DNA of 64,000 nucleotides, taken from positions 124,001 through 188,000 of the forward strand of contig JAFLBO010000001.1 in the NCBI GenBank assembly GCA_017303475.1, given 5' to 3'. This DNA is from Chitinophagales bacterium. Lineage in GTDB: Bacteria; Bacteroidota; Bacteroidia; Chitinophagales; Saprospiraceae. Position numbers and translations under genes: made by a program. Below the pieces are notes generated by a model that was not told the DNA's origin, did not search any database, and saw only the letters and a list, made by a program, of their open reading frames with translations. Of this stretch, positions 1-8,588 are shown one piece after another; position 1 is the first letter of the stretch, and each line of letters starts with the position of its first letter.

Positions 1-1539
1 TACTTTGGGTAAATCCACCGCAGCAATTTGTCCCACGCGTGGGTATCCGCCTACCGTCTGACAATCCTGCAGGAGCAGAATGAGTTGTCCGGCCGGCGTA
101 CATTGGATTGTGCCCGGGGCAACTGCGGTAGACAGCAATTCCCGGGTTGCGCTGAAGGTTAGCGGATCTGATTGTACGTGGCAACCCATGCGGTCAAAAC
201 GATGACTCATGGTGTAGTTTTGAGTGAAAAAACGTGCCTGACTCTCCGGACTCAACCACTCAAATTCCGGTCCGCGGTAAACCCGGATCCGGGCAGTATA
301 TGCAGTGCCTGGCCAGTCTGTTTTTTCAGGAGTTGCCCTGGCGCTGTTACGATCCACGTACAATGCATCTCCTTTTTTCAAGGGAGCCCCAATACCGATC
401 AGCGGATTCATACTTTTACTGTTCAGGATGCTTGGCGAGTCAAATCCGCCCTCCACGGCCAGATAACAACGCAGTCCGGATTGGTGGAATCTGATTTCCA
501 GCACATCTTTTGCCGTCACCTCGTAAACCTGCTCCAGGGAAATGTTTTGTCCGTTGATGAAGGTTGTTCCTGCACCTGCCAGGGCAATTTTTGTCGTTTT
601 TTGCCACTGCAGCACGAGTCCACCCATGGTACATTCTATGGTGGCGGCCTGTGCTGCATTTCCCAGCAGCGCATTAGCTTTTTGATGTGAAAAGGTGTCC
701 ATCGCGCCACCCACCGGTACGCCATAGGCCCGGAACCCTGTTCGGCCCAGATCCTGGATGGTGGAATATGGACCCGGTTTGAGCACCAGGGCATCGGCGG
801 CAGCGAGGTCAGGCAGGAAGGTGGCGGCGCCGTGTTCTGTTTGTTCCCATTGCTCAAAGGTTTCTTTTGAAATGGCATAAAACTGCACTAAATCGCCGGT
901 TTTGAGCAAAAACGGGTCGCTTTTGCCCCAGTCAAGCATTTTCAGCGGCGTTTTACCTATAATTTGCCAGCCGCCAGGCGTATCAAAGGGATAAATCCCT
1001 GTTTGCCTGCCGGCAATACCCACTGATCCTGCGGGTACGCGCGCACGAGGGGTGCTTTTGCGGGGCGTAGACAGTTTTTCATCAACCGCACCCATGTAGG
1101 CAAATCCGGGCAAAAAGCCCATCATATATACTTTATAGGTGTCTTGCTGGTGCAGGGCAATCAGGGCCTCCCGGGAAACACCATGAAAATCGGCCATGAA
1201 ATCCAGATCCGGTGCAAAAGGCGCTTCATAACAGACCGGTATACGCAGCACCTGCGTCGGGAGGGTTAGGTTTGGGTTCTCGTTGGCCAGTTTGGAGTGC
1301 AACCATTGGCGCACCTGTTCAAATGCGGATATCGACTCCGAAACGGCTATTTTTTCCCGCTGATAAAAAACAGTGAGCGAGGCATAAGCTGGTACATTTT
1401 CCACCCATCCGGCAAATGGTTCCTGCCGGATAGCCTGGTCCAACTGCAATACCTGCTGGTGCAAGGCATCGTCCATTTGGTCGCCGAAGGCAACCGTTGC
1501 AGCGTTTTCAGACAATGGATAAATGTGTGGAAACATCAT
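1..1539 (-). CDS. pxpB-pxpC: Fused 5-oxoprolinase subunits B and C (PxpB-PxpC), C-terminus cut by window edge
   Basis: One open frame runs leftward from ATG at 1539 to base 1 with no stop. I translated it codon by codon across the join (about 781-960). The first ~220 residues look like PxpB/KipI (allophanate hydrolase subunit 1 family), with the MMGFLPGFAYMG segment and the PAGSVGIAG and PGGWQIIGKT motifs. The rest looks like PxpC/KipA (subunit 2 family), starting with PGPYSTIQDLGRTGFR and containing VGGAMD and GGYPRVGQIA. In E. coli PxpA, PxpB and PxpC together hydrolyse 5-oxoproline to glutamate using ATP, and B and C are separate proteins. About 513 residues are visible; the usual combined length is ~530, so a few tens of residues lie off the edge. 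A pxpA gene, if present, should lie further left. The family is clear; the substrate is inferred. Confidence 0.9.
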   Translation of the reverse strand, partial: MMFPHIYPLSENAATVAFGDQMDDALHQQVLQLDQAIRQEPFAGWVENVPAYASLTVFYQREKIAVSESISAFEQVRQWLHSKLANENPNLTLPTQVLRIPVCYEAPFAPDLDFMADFHGVSREALIALHQQDTYKVYMMGFLPGFAYMGAVDEKLSTPRKSTPRARVPAGSVGIAGRQTGIYPFDTPGGWQIIGKTPLKMLDWGKSDPFLLKTGDLVQFYAISKETFEQWEQTEHGAATFLPDLAAADALVLKPGPYSTIQDLGRTGFRAYGVPVGGAMDTFSHQKANALLGNAAQAATIECTMGGLVLQWQKTTKIALAGAGTTFINGQNISLEQVYEVTAKDVLEIRFHQSGLRCYLAVEGGFDSPSILNSKSMNPLIGIGAPLKKGDALYVDRNSARATPEKTDWPGTAYTARIRVYRGPEFEWLSPESQARFFTQNYTMSHRFDRMGCHVQSDPLTFSATRELLSTAVAPGTIQCTPAGQLILLLQDCQTVGGYPRVGQIAAVDLPKV

Positions 1540-1565
1540 TAAAACCTGGCAATGATAAGATTTCT

Positions 1566-1598
1566 TTTGGTGTGTACCTGGTTTTCTATGTACCTTTC
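1566..1598 (+). promoter_or_regulatory. Candidate Bacteroidota promoter for the 1620 gene
   Basis: TTTG at 1566-1569 is followed after 21 nt by TACCTTTC at 1591-1598, close to the TTTG/TAnnTTTG consensus. It lies in the 80-bp gap between two divergent genes and ends about 20 nt before the chosen ATG. This is motif evidence only. Confidence 0.35.
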
Positions 1599-1619
1599 AG
1601 CTACACAAAATCTATCTTT

Positions 1620-4196
1620 ATGCGAACGATATACCTATTATCTTTATTTGGCTTTGTAAATTTACTTCATGCCCAGGCGCCTCTGGAGCTCATAATTCAA
1701 ACCTCCCCGGCTTATTGCGGATTAGCTTCAGGCGCTATTCAGCTCAGCGTTTCCGGCGGGAATGGCGCATACCAATTCCAGTGGTCTGACGGAAATACAA
1801 CGGAGGACCTATCTGCGGTGGGACCGGGTTCTTACCAGGTAACTGTTACAGATCAATCCGGTACTACAGCCTCCATTTCGGCGGTGGTAGCCGACAGTGT
1901 TTTTCAACCACAGGTAAACGCCGTTGTTTTGCCCAATACCGCCTGTCAGTTCCCTAATGGGAGTGTAACGCTTGAGATATGGCCACCGGCCAATTACACC
2001 TATGTATGGAGCAACGCCTCTACCACCCAAAACCAATCTGGATTGGATGGAGGTGTGGTTATTGTAACGGTTACCGAGGGGCTAAGCTGTTCTGATACCC
2101 TGGAGTTTTTGGTGGAAAAGCAACCCTTGTTGCCGGAATTCAGTTTAGCCACCACACACAGTGTTTGTGAAACCTATAGTGGCGCTATTCATTTGGACAT
2201 GATATCAGGGCAACCGCCTTTTAGTTATCAATGGTCGTCTGGTCATACCACTTCAGATCTGCAGCAAATATTTTTTGGCAACTATTGGGTAACGGTTACC
2301 GGCAGCAATGGCTGTTCCAGGGTGCAGTCGGTATTTGTGGAAAATGATACTATTGAGTTCAGTTTGCAGGCTGTTATTACCCCTAATACCCATTGCAGCC
2401 AACCGAATGGTCATATTACAGTGGAGGCAATTCCAGCCGGCATCTATACCTGGTATTGGGGACATGGACCCTTTGGGCCCAGCATTGGACCTCTTGCTGC
2501 CGGGCAATATGAACTAACAGTTTCAGCAGGTGGCGCTTGCACACTTACGGCGGTTTATGTGGTGGAAAATGAGCCTGATGAGCCTTTGGTTACATGGACC
2601 ATAGACACCATTTTGTGCCATGGCGACTTGGGGGGAATAGATGTGAGTGTGTTAAGTGGTGAAGCGCCATTTGTCTATAATTGGTCAAACGACAGTATTC
2701 AGCAGGATTTATTGGCCGTGCCTGCCGGGATGTATGGTCTTACAGTAACCGGCGCCAATCAATGTGCAGATACCATATGGGTGAGTTTGAGTGAGCCGGC
2801 TCCATTAATACATCAGGCTTTTGCCACCAACGAAACCGCGCCGGGGGCGCAGGATGGCACGGCAGGTTGTCTGCCAGCGGGCGGAGTGGCGCCTTATCAG
2901 GTGTTATGGAGCACAGGCGATACAGTTTGGACCATCACGGGGTTGTCGCCCGGCGTGTACAGTCTGACCCTTACCGATCAGAATGCGTGTACGGTTAGCG
3001 GTACGGTATATGTTTCAGCCTTTGGATGCGCTTTGGAGCCCGTGTTTTACCCTACGAATTTGCGTTGTTATGGTGATGCCAATGGCAAGGTATATTTGGA
3101 AATAAACAATGGCACAGCGCCTTTTCAGTTTCAATGGAGTAATGGCGACACCACGCAATATCCCAAGCAACTGACGGCCGGATGGTATCAGGTAACAGTG
3201 GCAGATGCGGCAAATTGTTTTGGACAATATGCGGTGCAGATCACGGAGCCGCCTTTGCTGGAAGTAACGATAGATGAAGTGCAGCAGGTTGCCTGCGGTG
3301 GCCAGTCAGGCACGGCTTGGTTCAGCGTTCAGGGCGGAACCCCGCCGTATTTGCCGGTTGGAGCCAATGGTATTTTTGAGAATCTTGGGGTTGGTTATTA
3401 CACCATAATAATTACAGACAGCAAAAACTGTACGGCCACAGCCAGTTTTGGTGTTGTGGAGGAGCCCGATACCCTGGCGCCGCTTATAAGTTGTCCGCCC
3501 AATCTGGTGGTGTGCGGCTCGTCTCCGGTGAATTACAATTTACCTGCGGTTACCGACAATTGTCCAGGGCATTCGCTGGCTTTGATTACCGGCCTGGAGC
3601 CTGGCAATGCATTTCCGGTAGGGACCATCATCAATACCTGGGAAGTGATGGATTGGGCAGGGAATACAGCCAGTTGTTCTTTCACTATTACCACTCTTGA
3701 GCAGCCCACAGTAACGTTGTTGGCTCTGGGGCATGATTTTAATGGTTTAGGCACAGGCTTTATTACAGTAACCGTTACCGGGGGGGCGCTGGAATATCAA
3801 TGGACCAAAGATGGGCAGCCGTTCAGTATGGCAAGTGATTTGGTGGGTATTTCGGCGGGGGTATATAGTTTAACGGTTACAGCAGGAAACGGCTGTACAG
3901 CAGTGTTGGAGCATGTGGAAGTGTTACAAACATCCGGGTTAGAGGAGCAGGAAGAACAAAATCCGGTCAGGATGCAACCCAATCCGGGCGGCGATCAGGT
4001 ACAACTCACTGCGGAAGGCTCAGGCTTGCAAATGGTTCAGTTGTACAACTATTGTGGACAACCAGTCTGGCGGCAGGATCTGGACGGCGCAGCTACCGTC
4101 ACGCTACAGGTAGAAGAGCTTCCTGCAGGAGTTTATTGGGTATGGGTTAGGGTAGGGGACGGGCAGTTTTATCGTCTGAGTTGGGTAAAGCAATAG
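1620..4196 (+). CDS. SprB-repeat and HYR-domain secreted protein with T9SS type A tail
   Basis: Predicted surface or secreted protein of 858 aa. The ATG at 1620 is chosen because it gives a clean signal peptide (MRTIYLLSLFGFVNLLHAQA); an upstream in-frame start at 1497 would overlap the divergent pxpBC gene. About eight Cys-initiated SprB-like repeats of 70-90 aa follow, each with the pattern C..G..NG / PF.Y.WS / L..G.Y.VTVTD..GC. A HYR-type domain follows (TLAPLISCPPNL to SCSFTI, roughly residues 620-690). The end is a T9SS type A sorting domain (MQPNPGGDQ ... LPAGVYWVWV). Such proteins are exported by the type IX system in gliding or surface-attached Bacteroidota. The ligand cannot be read from sequence. 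Confidence 0.85.
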   Translation: MRTIYLLSLFGFVNLLHAQAPLELIIQTSPAYCGLASGAIQLSVSGGNGAYQFQWSDGNTTEDLSAVGPGSYQVTVTDQSGTTASISAVVADSVFQPQVNAVVLPNTACQFPNGSVTLEIWPPANYTYVWSNASTTQNQSGLDGGVVIVTVTEGLSCSDTLEFLVEKQPLLPEFSLATTHSVCETYSGAIHLDMISGQPPFSYQWSSGHTTSDLQQIFFGNYWVTVTGSNGCSRVQSVFVENDTIEFSLQAVITPNTHCSQPNGHITVEAIPAGIYTWYWGHGPFGPSIGPLAAGQYELTVSAGGACTLTAVYVVENEPDEPLVTWTIDTILCHGDLGGIDVSVLSGEAPFVYNWSNDSIQQDLLAVPAGMYGLTVTGANQCADTIWVSLSEPAPLIHQAFATNETAPGAQDGTAGCLPAGGVAPYQVLWSTGDTVWTITGLSPGVYSLTLTDQNACTVSGTVYVSAFGCALEPVFYPTNLRCYGDANGKVYLEINNGTAPFQFQWSNGDTTQYPKQLTAGWYQVTVADAANCFGQYAVQITEPPLLEVTIDEVQQVACGGQSGTAWFSVQGGTPPYLPVGANGIFENLGVGYYTIIITDSKNCTATASFGVVEEPDTLAPLISCPPNLVVCGSSPVNYNLPAVTDNCPGHSLALITGLEPGNAFPVGTIINTWEVMDWAGNTASCSFTITTLEQPTVTLLALGHDFNGLGTGFITVTVTGGALEYQWTKDGQPFSMASDLVGISAGVYSLTVTAGNGCTAVLEHVEVLQTSGLEEQEEQNPVRMQPNPGGDQVQLTAEGSGLQMVQLYNYCGQPVWRQDLDGAATVTLQVEELPAGVYWVWVRVGDGQFYRLSWVKQ

Positions 4197-4198
4197 GA

Positions 4199-5668
4199 TT
4201 AATCAGGTTTGTTTTTTAGTCGCGGATTTTTGAGTTCTTCGGCTTTTTCGAGGAGCCAGCGCCATTCTGCGGCTTGTTTTTTTTCTTTGATCCGTTTGAT
4301 CAGGGTTTCGGCGCGTTTCACATCGCCCGGGATGGAAGTGGAGAGTTGGACGAGGAGGTTGAGGAAATCGGTGTTGATTTGGCGCTTTTGTTCTGAGAGG
4401 AGTTTGGGGGAGGTTCTGGCCAGGTACATTTTGAAATTATCTAATCGATATGGCAGGAGGTCTGATTTAGTTTCGTAGAGGGCTTTAAGATTGAGTCTTT
4501 TGGAAATTAGATGGTGGCCTATAGCCGAAAATGAATCTGGAATAGTATCTAGACACTCATTGAATTTTGCTTGGGCAAATAAGCATGCTGCCAAGTTTAG
4601 CTTGTAAAAATCACGGGAATCCGTCTCGTCAATAATTACATCCTTATATGTTTCAGAAAACTCAATGGCCCATTCGATTTTCTTTACCCAAATAGCATTT
4701 TGGCATACTGCATGGTAAGTTGCAGGATGTAATTTTCCTTGATAATGTAAATACCCTCTTCTAAGATTATCTTGGTATAGTTTGTGTAAAACATGTAAAA
4801 TTTCTGAATTTTCAACATCACTGTTTAAAATTATGACACATAAGTTTCTGATATATGCATAAAGCCCTCTTAAATTAGCAGAAGACAATTTACTTTCATT
4901 TTGTTGTAATAAGTCAAAAACAAGAGATATATCTGAGGATAATAAATCGGGTTTGCTTAAACTCAAAAATATGCAATAATTGATATTTAATAATGGGGAT
5001 GCATGAAGCAGCCGGTCAGGTATTTCTTCCTGAACATTCATTAAAACCTCGCCATGGTCGATTTTTGCAACTTTTTGTTGTAGCAACAGCCTGTTTAGTA
5101 GTTCCAATCGAGTCAGCCAAAGATAAAGCTCCAATGAATATAACACATTTGGGACATTAAGATCGCCTTTAAGTTGATTATGTAGGCTATCCAAGTCATG
5201 GAATTCGTACTCCAATAAAAAGTGCTGATACAGGTTCTGTCGATCGCTCGAGTCAATGGAAGGGATCTGTTTTTGAAGTTTGGTAATTGATTGTACATAT
5301 CTTTTTTCTAATCCTCTTTTGTGAGCTATCTTGGCAAGATCAAATTGCTGTTGAAACTCATTTTCCTCAGAAAAGTAATGTTGCATTTGAACCACGCTTT
5401 TAACCACCTTGTGCACTTCTACCATGGTTTTTTCTAAACGTCCTTCCACATAAGTGTCCTGACCAAATACTTTTTTAGATATTTCTTCTTTATCCCAGAT
5501 TTGGTTGTCAGGATTATCATTTATTTGCAGCAAGACTTCAAGCAGAACGGGGCAATAGGCTTTAAACTTGCCGGAATTGAAGTAATCGACTTTAGCCAGT
5601 TGCGTGGCTAAAACACGCTCTTCAGGGGTAAGGGTTCGGATCAACTCCACCAATTGACTGTCTTCCAT
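4199..5668 (-). CDS. Unrecognised helical protein, 489 aa
   Basis: I do not recognise this family. The protein has no signal peptide or membrane segment, is rich in Leu, Glu and Lys, and looks almost entirely alpha-helical, like TPR- or HEAT-type repeat proteins. It begins MEDSQLVELIRTLTPEERVL, and a Leu/Lys/Glu-rich C-terminus ends in LKNKPD. The stop lies two bases from the stop of the convergent SprB-repeat gene. It is transcribed divergently from the small T9SS protein at 5772 across a ~100-bp gap. Base composition is noticeably more AT-rich in the middle (4,500-5,600) than at the ends. A cytosolic scaffold or regulator is possible but is a guess. Confidence 0.75.
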   Translation of the reverse strand: MEDSQLVELIRTLTPEERVLATQLAKVDYFNSGKFKAYCPVLLEVLLQINDNPDNQIWDKEEISKKVFGQDTYVEGRLEKTMVEVHKVVKSVVQMQHYFSEENEFQQQFDLAKIAHKRGLEKRYVQSITKLQKQIPSIDSSDRQNLYQHFLLEYEFHDLDSLHNQLKGDLNVPNVLYSLELYLWLTRLELLNRLLLQQKVAKIDHGEVLMNVQEEIPDRLLHASPLLNINYCIFLSLSKPDLLSSDISLVFDLLQQNESKLSSANLRGLYAYIRNLCVIILNSDVENSEILHVLHKLYQDNLRRGYLHYQGKLHPATYHAVCQNAIWVKKIEWAIEFSETYKDVIIDETDSRDFYKLNLAACLFAQAKFNECLDTIPDSFSAIGHHLISKRLNLKALYETKSDLLPYRLDNFKMYLARTSPKLLSEQKRQINTDFLNLLVQLSTSIPGDVKRAETLIKRIKEKKQAAEWRWLLEKAEELKNPRLKNKPD

Positions 5669-5771
5669 GACGCTTGGAGAATACTTTGAAAAAAGTGTTA
5701 TTTTTTTTAGCCCTCAAAGGAAAAACCTTTGCATCAAAATACATTCATTCACAAGTCAAAACAACTTGATT

Positions 5772-6941
5772 ATGGCAAAAATGAAACTTTTCGTACTTCT
5801 TTTTTCTTTTTTTAACCTGCTTTTGATCAGCTGGACGCCAATACTGGCCAGCAATGAAATGGGGACTACCCGACTTGAACAATGTAATCTGCCGGCTCCT
5901 GACAGCTTCAGGATTACCCAGGTTGGGGGGGATTTAATTAAACTTGCCTGGAACCCCATTTTCCCCGGAGCCCAACATCAGCTTATTATCATGGAAAGTG
6001 ATGGGAATGGGGGGTATGTTACCATTTTAGTGGAGAACAACGTTTCTGGTGATACATATAATGCTGGGAATTTGTTGCCAGGAACCGGATACAGGTTTGT
6101 TTTGGCCACCAAATGTGCCTCTGGAGATCCGAGTGAGGTGAAGACGATAATTGATGGGATTACTTTGATTGTTGATTTATTGGTTGAAGGCCGGAAGCCT
6201 GTAAGCCCTACAACAATTAATGGTTGTGAGTTTATTCCAGCAGAAAATAATTGGGTTGGTTTTAACATATATAAACTTGGAGAAAATTTTAATGATAATA
6301 ATTACTTTGAAGTAAAAAGAGAATCTCAAGAAACAATAGGTGGAAATTCTCAGGCAAGGACAAAAGTCTTGAGACATAATTTGAATGGTGAAATATTTGC
6401 GACTACACTTCAAGGTCTTTGGCCAGATTGTGATATAAAGAAACGCTCAATCGGAGGAACAAGATTTAGAGTGGATCATAAACTCCAAACTGGAATTATT
6501 GAAATAGTGGGATATGTGGATATTTATTTTAATAGCAATCCGCCAAGCTTTCATATTTGTCCAGATTATTCTGACCTTGAAATACCTTGGAAGCCAAATT
6601 ATGTTTTTCAACCTTTGTATTCTATGAAGAGTGGTGAGCCGGAGTTTTGTGATGAACATAAACCTTCTCGCCCGCGCTCTGGAGTAACTTCAACATGGTT
6701 TATTACTAATCCATTTTCATCAGAAATTCAAATCACCACACAAAAGGAAGAACAAAGTGTAATGGTTTATTCAATTCAGTTATTTAACCTAATGGGGGAG
6801 TTAGTATTTGATGTTCCAATTGATTCGTCCTTATTAGAAGCATATATTCCAACTACTAATTTGGCAGATGGAATATATATCATGCTATTGAGGACAAATA
6901 AGGGCTCAGAGACTCAAAAAATCATCAAAACTGCAAAATAA
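5772..6941 (+). CDS. Fibronectin-III-like secreted protein with T9SS type A-like tail
   Basis: Product of 389 aa, starting at ATG 5772 (MAKMKLFVLLFSFF, a signal peptide); the second ATG at 5781 is an equally possible start. The frame is open upstream to 5667, but that start would lie inside the divergent gene's start. After the signal comes one fibronectin type III-like domain (about residues 45-125, with APDSFRITQVGGD and GTGYRFVLATKC). A ~190-aa unrecognised middle part contains several Cys residues. The C-terminal ~80 aa resemble a T9SS type A sorting domain (ITNPFSSEIQI ... LADGIYIMLLRTNKG). Its stop overlaps the next ATG (TAATG), so it is probably co-transcribed with the first propeller paralog. 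Confidence 0.75.
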   Translation: MAKMKLFVLLFSFFNLLLISWTPILASNEMGTTRLEQCNLPAPDSFRITQVGGDLIKLAWNPIFPGAQHQLIIMESDGNGGYVTILVENNVSGDTYNAGNLLPGTGYRFVLATKCASGDPSEVKTIIDGITLIVDLLVEGRKPVSPTTINGCEFIPAENNWVGFNIYKLGENFNDNNYFEVKRESQETIGGNSQARTKVLRHNLNGEIFATTLQGLWPDCDIKKRSIGGTRFRVDHKLQTGIIEIVGYVDIYFNSNPPSFHICPDYSDLEIPWKPNYVFQPLYSMKSGEPEFCDEHKPSRPRSGVTSTWFITNPFSSEIQITTQKEEQSVMVYSIQLFNLMGELVFDVPIDSSLLEAYIPTTNLADGIYIMLLRTNKGSETQKIIKTAK

Positions 6942-8503
6942 TGGAAAATAAAAGGAAAAATCGTTCATTACTTTTGTTTTTAGTTTCGAACTACTTTCTT
7001 GGATTGGGTTCAATAATGGCCCAACCCGCCATCCAATGGCAACGTGCATTCGGTGGCAGCGATAGTGATGAGGCAACTTCTGTACAACAAACACAGGATG
7101 GCGGTTACATAGTTTCCGGTAGTACCATTTCGTTTGATGGTGATGTAATTGGTAACCACGGAGGTGGTGATTATTGGGTACTAAAATTAAGTGAGACTGG
7201 CCAACTTGGATGGAAAAAAACTTTTGGCGGCACTAACAATGAGGGTTGTTATAAAGTTAGGCCAACATCTGACGGAGGCTATATATTAGCAGGTTACACA
7301 TATTCTAATGGTGGTCAGGTATCAGGAAATCATGGAGACATAGATGCCTGGATTGTAAAAATCAATGCATCTGGAGTAATTCAGTGGCAAAAGTGTTTTG
7401 GTGGTACCAAATGGGATGAAGCGTGGTCTATTGTAGAGACGTTTGATGGAGGTTATGCCTTTATTGGCTTTACAAACTCAAATAATGGAGATGTATCAGG
7501 GCTTCACGGGGCATTAGATTTTTGGGTCGTTAGATTGACCAATAGCGGAGATTTAGTCTGGCAAAAGGCACTTGGCGGTTCTGGTATTGATCAAGGTTAT
7601 GTAATAAAGCAAACTGCAGATGGTGGTTTTATTGTTGCAGGAGAATCGCAATCCAGCAATGGTGATGTTTCTGAAGAGAATCAGGGTGGTGACTATTGGG
7701 TAGTTAAGTTAAGTGAAAATGGAGAAATTGAATGGGGGCGATTATTTGGAGGACTTGGTCTTGATCGCCCGAATGATATCTGGCAGAGAAACGATGGCTC
7801 TTATTTGGTTTTTGGCCATGTTTCTTTTGGTGGTGGTGATGTAGAGCAACATTTTGGAGGCTATGATTGGTGGTTAATCCAGATAGACATGTTCGGAAAT
7901 TTGCTTTGGGAAAAAACATATGGTGGGAGTGGTGAGGATTGGTCCGGATCCATTTGTGCTGCATATGGTGGTGGATTTGTATTAGCAGGATCAACCAATT
8001 CAAAAGATGGGGATGTTTTGGATAATGATGGTGGAATTGACTTTTTGATGCTAAAAGTTGATTCAGTAGGTAACCTCGTCTGGCAAGTTACCTATGGTGG
8101 AACAAAAGGTGAACAGTGCTTTAGCGTGGATCAGACCTTAGATGGAGGATACATTACTGCCGGCTTTGCCTGGTCAAACAATGGCGATGTATCAGGCGTG
8201 CATGGTGATAGCGATTTCTGGATCGTCAAACTCGCCCCCGAAACCTCCTCCACCCAAACTCCAACCGCCATTCCACTCAACCTGTACCCCAATCCTGCTA
8301 CCCAATGGATTACCTTAAACCTGCCCATTATTGAGCAAAATATGCAGGTAAGCATCACGGATGAGCAGGGCAAGCTGCTACAATCTCGCACCATCCGAAC
8401 GGATGAAAAACTGGATATTGCCGCACTGCCTCCAGGTATTTACTGGGTGTCTGCGGCGTCAAAATCGGGGCAGGTATATGCCGGTAAGTTTGTGAAAAGG
8501 TGA
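6941..8503 (+). CDS. T9SS-secreted seven-repeat propeller protein, paralog 1
   Basis: First of seven tandem paralogs (520 aa). A signal peptide ends near SIMAQP. Seven repeats of 55-60 aa follow, each reading roughly I.WQK..GG...DEA.S..QT.DGGYI.AG.T.SNNGDVSGNHG..D.WVVKL...G. This length and count suggest a seven-bladed beta-propeller. The C-terminal ~85 residues are a T9SS type A sorting domain (LNLYPNPATQWITLNLP ... LPPGIYWVSAASKSG). The ATG overlaps the previous stop by one base. By N-terminal sequence it pairs most closely with paralog 4 (FGGSDSDEA/FGGSDSDDA). The function on the cell surface is unknown. Confidence 0.85.
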   Translation: MENKRKNRSLLLFLVSNYFLGLGSIMAQPAIQWQRAFGGSDSDEATSVQQTQDGGYIVSGSTISFDGDVIGNHGGGDYWVLKLSETGQLGWKKTFGGTNNEGCYKVRPTSDGGYILAGYTYSNGGQVSGNHGDIDAWIVKINASGVIQWQKCFGGTKWDEAWSIVETFDGGYAFIGFTNSNNGDVSGLHGALDFWVVRLTNSGDLVWQKALGGSGIDQGYVIKQTADGGFIVAGESQSSNGDVSEENQGGDYWVVKLSENGEIEWGRLFGGLGLDRPNDIWQRNDGSYLVFGHVSFGGGDVEQHFGGYDWWLIQIDMFGNLLWEKTYGGSGEDWSGSICAAYGGGFVLAGSTNSKDGDVLDNDGGIDFLMLKVDSVGNLVWQVTYGGTKGEQCFSVDQTLDGGYITAGFAWSNNGDVSGVHGDSDFWIVKLAPETSSTQTPTAIPLNLYPNPATQWITLNLPIIEQNMQVSITDEQGKLLQSRTIRTDEKLDIAALPPGIYWVSAASKSGQVYAGKFVKR

Positions 8504-8530
8504 GTATATTGGATTGATAATCAGGCATCT

Positions 8531-8563
8531 AGACCTCGTAGGTTTTCAAAATCTACGAGGTCT
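8531..8563. repeat. Intergenic hairpin, array copy 1
   Basis: A 33-bp imperfect palindrome whose arms start AGACCTCGTAGG and end CTACGAGGTCT. It lies 28 bp after the paralog 1 stop and 26 bp before the paralog 2 start. The flank TTGATAATCAGG is also shared with the other copies. Confidence 0.9.
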
Positions 8564-8588
8564 GGGGCCAAGAGATAGTCAAAAACGC

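Noticed and set aside
172..878. Short ORFs over the first kilobase on both strands
   Set aside because: They lie in other frames of the continuous pxpB-pxpC reading frame.
8514..8588. Upstream-extended starts of the propeller paralogs through the hairpin
   Set aside because: The extension encodes the palindrome, lacks a signal peptide, and every paralog has a good signal peptide right after it.
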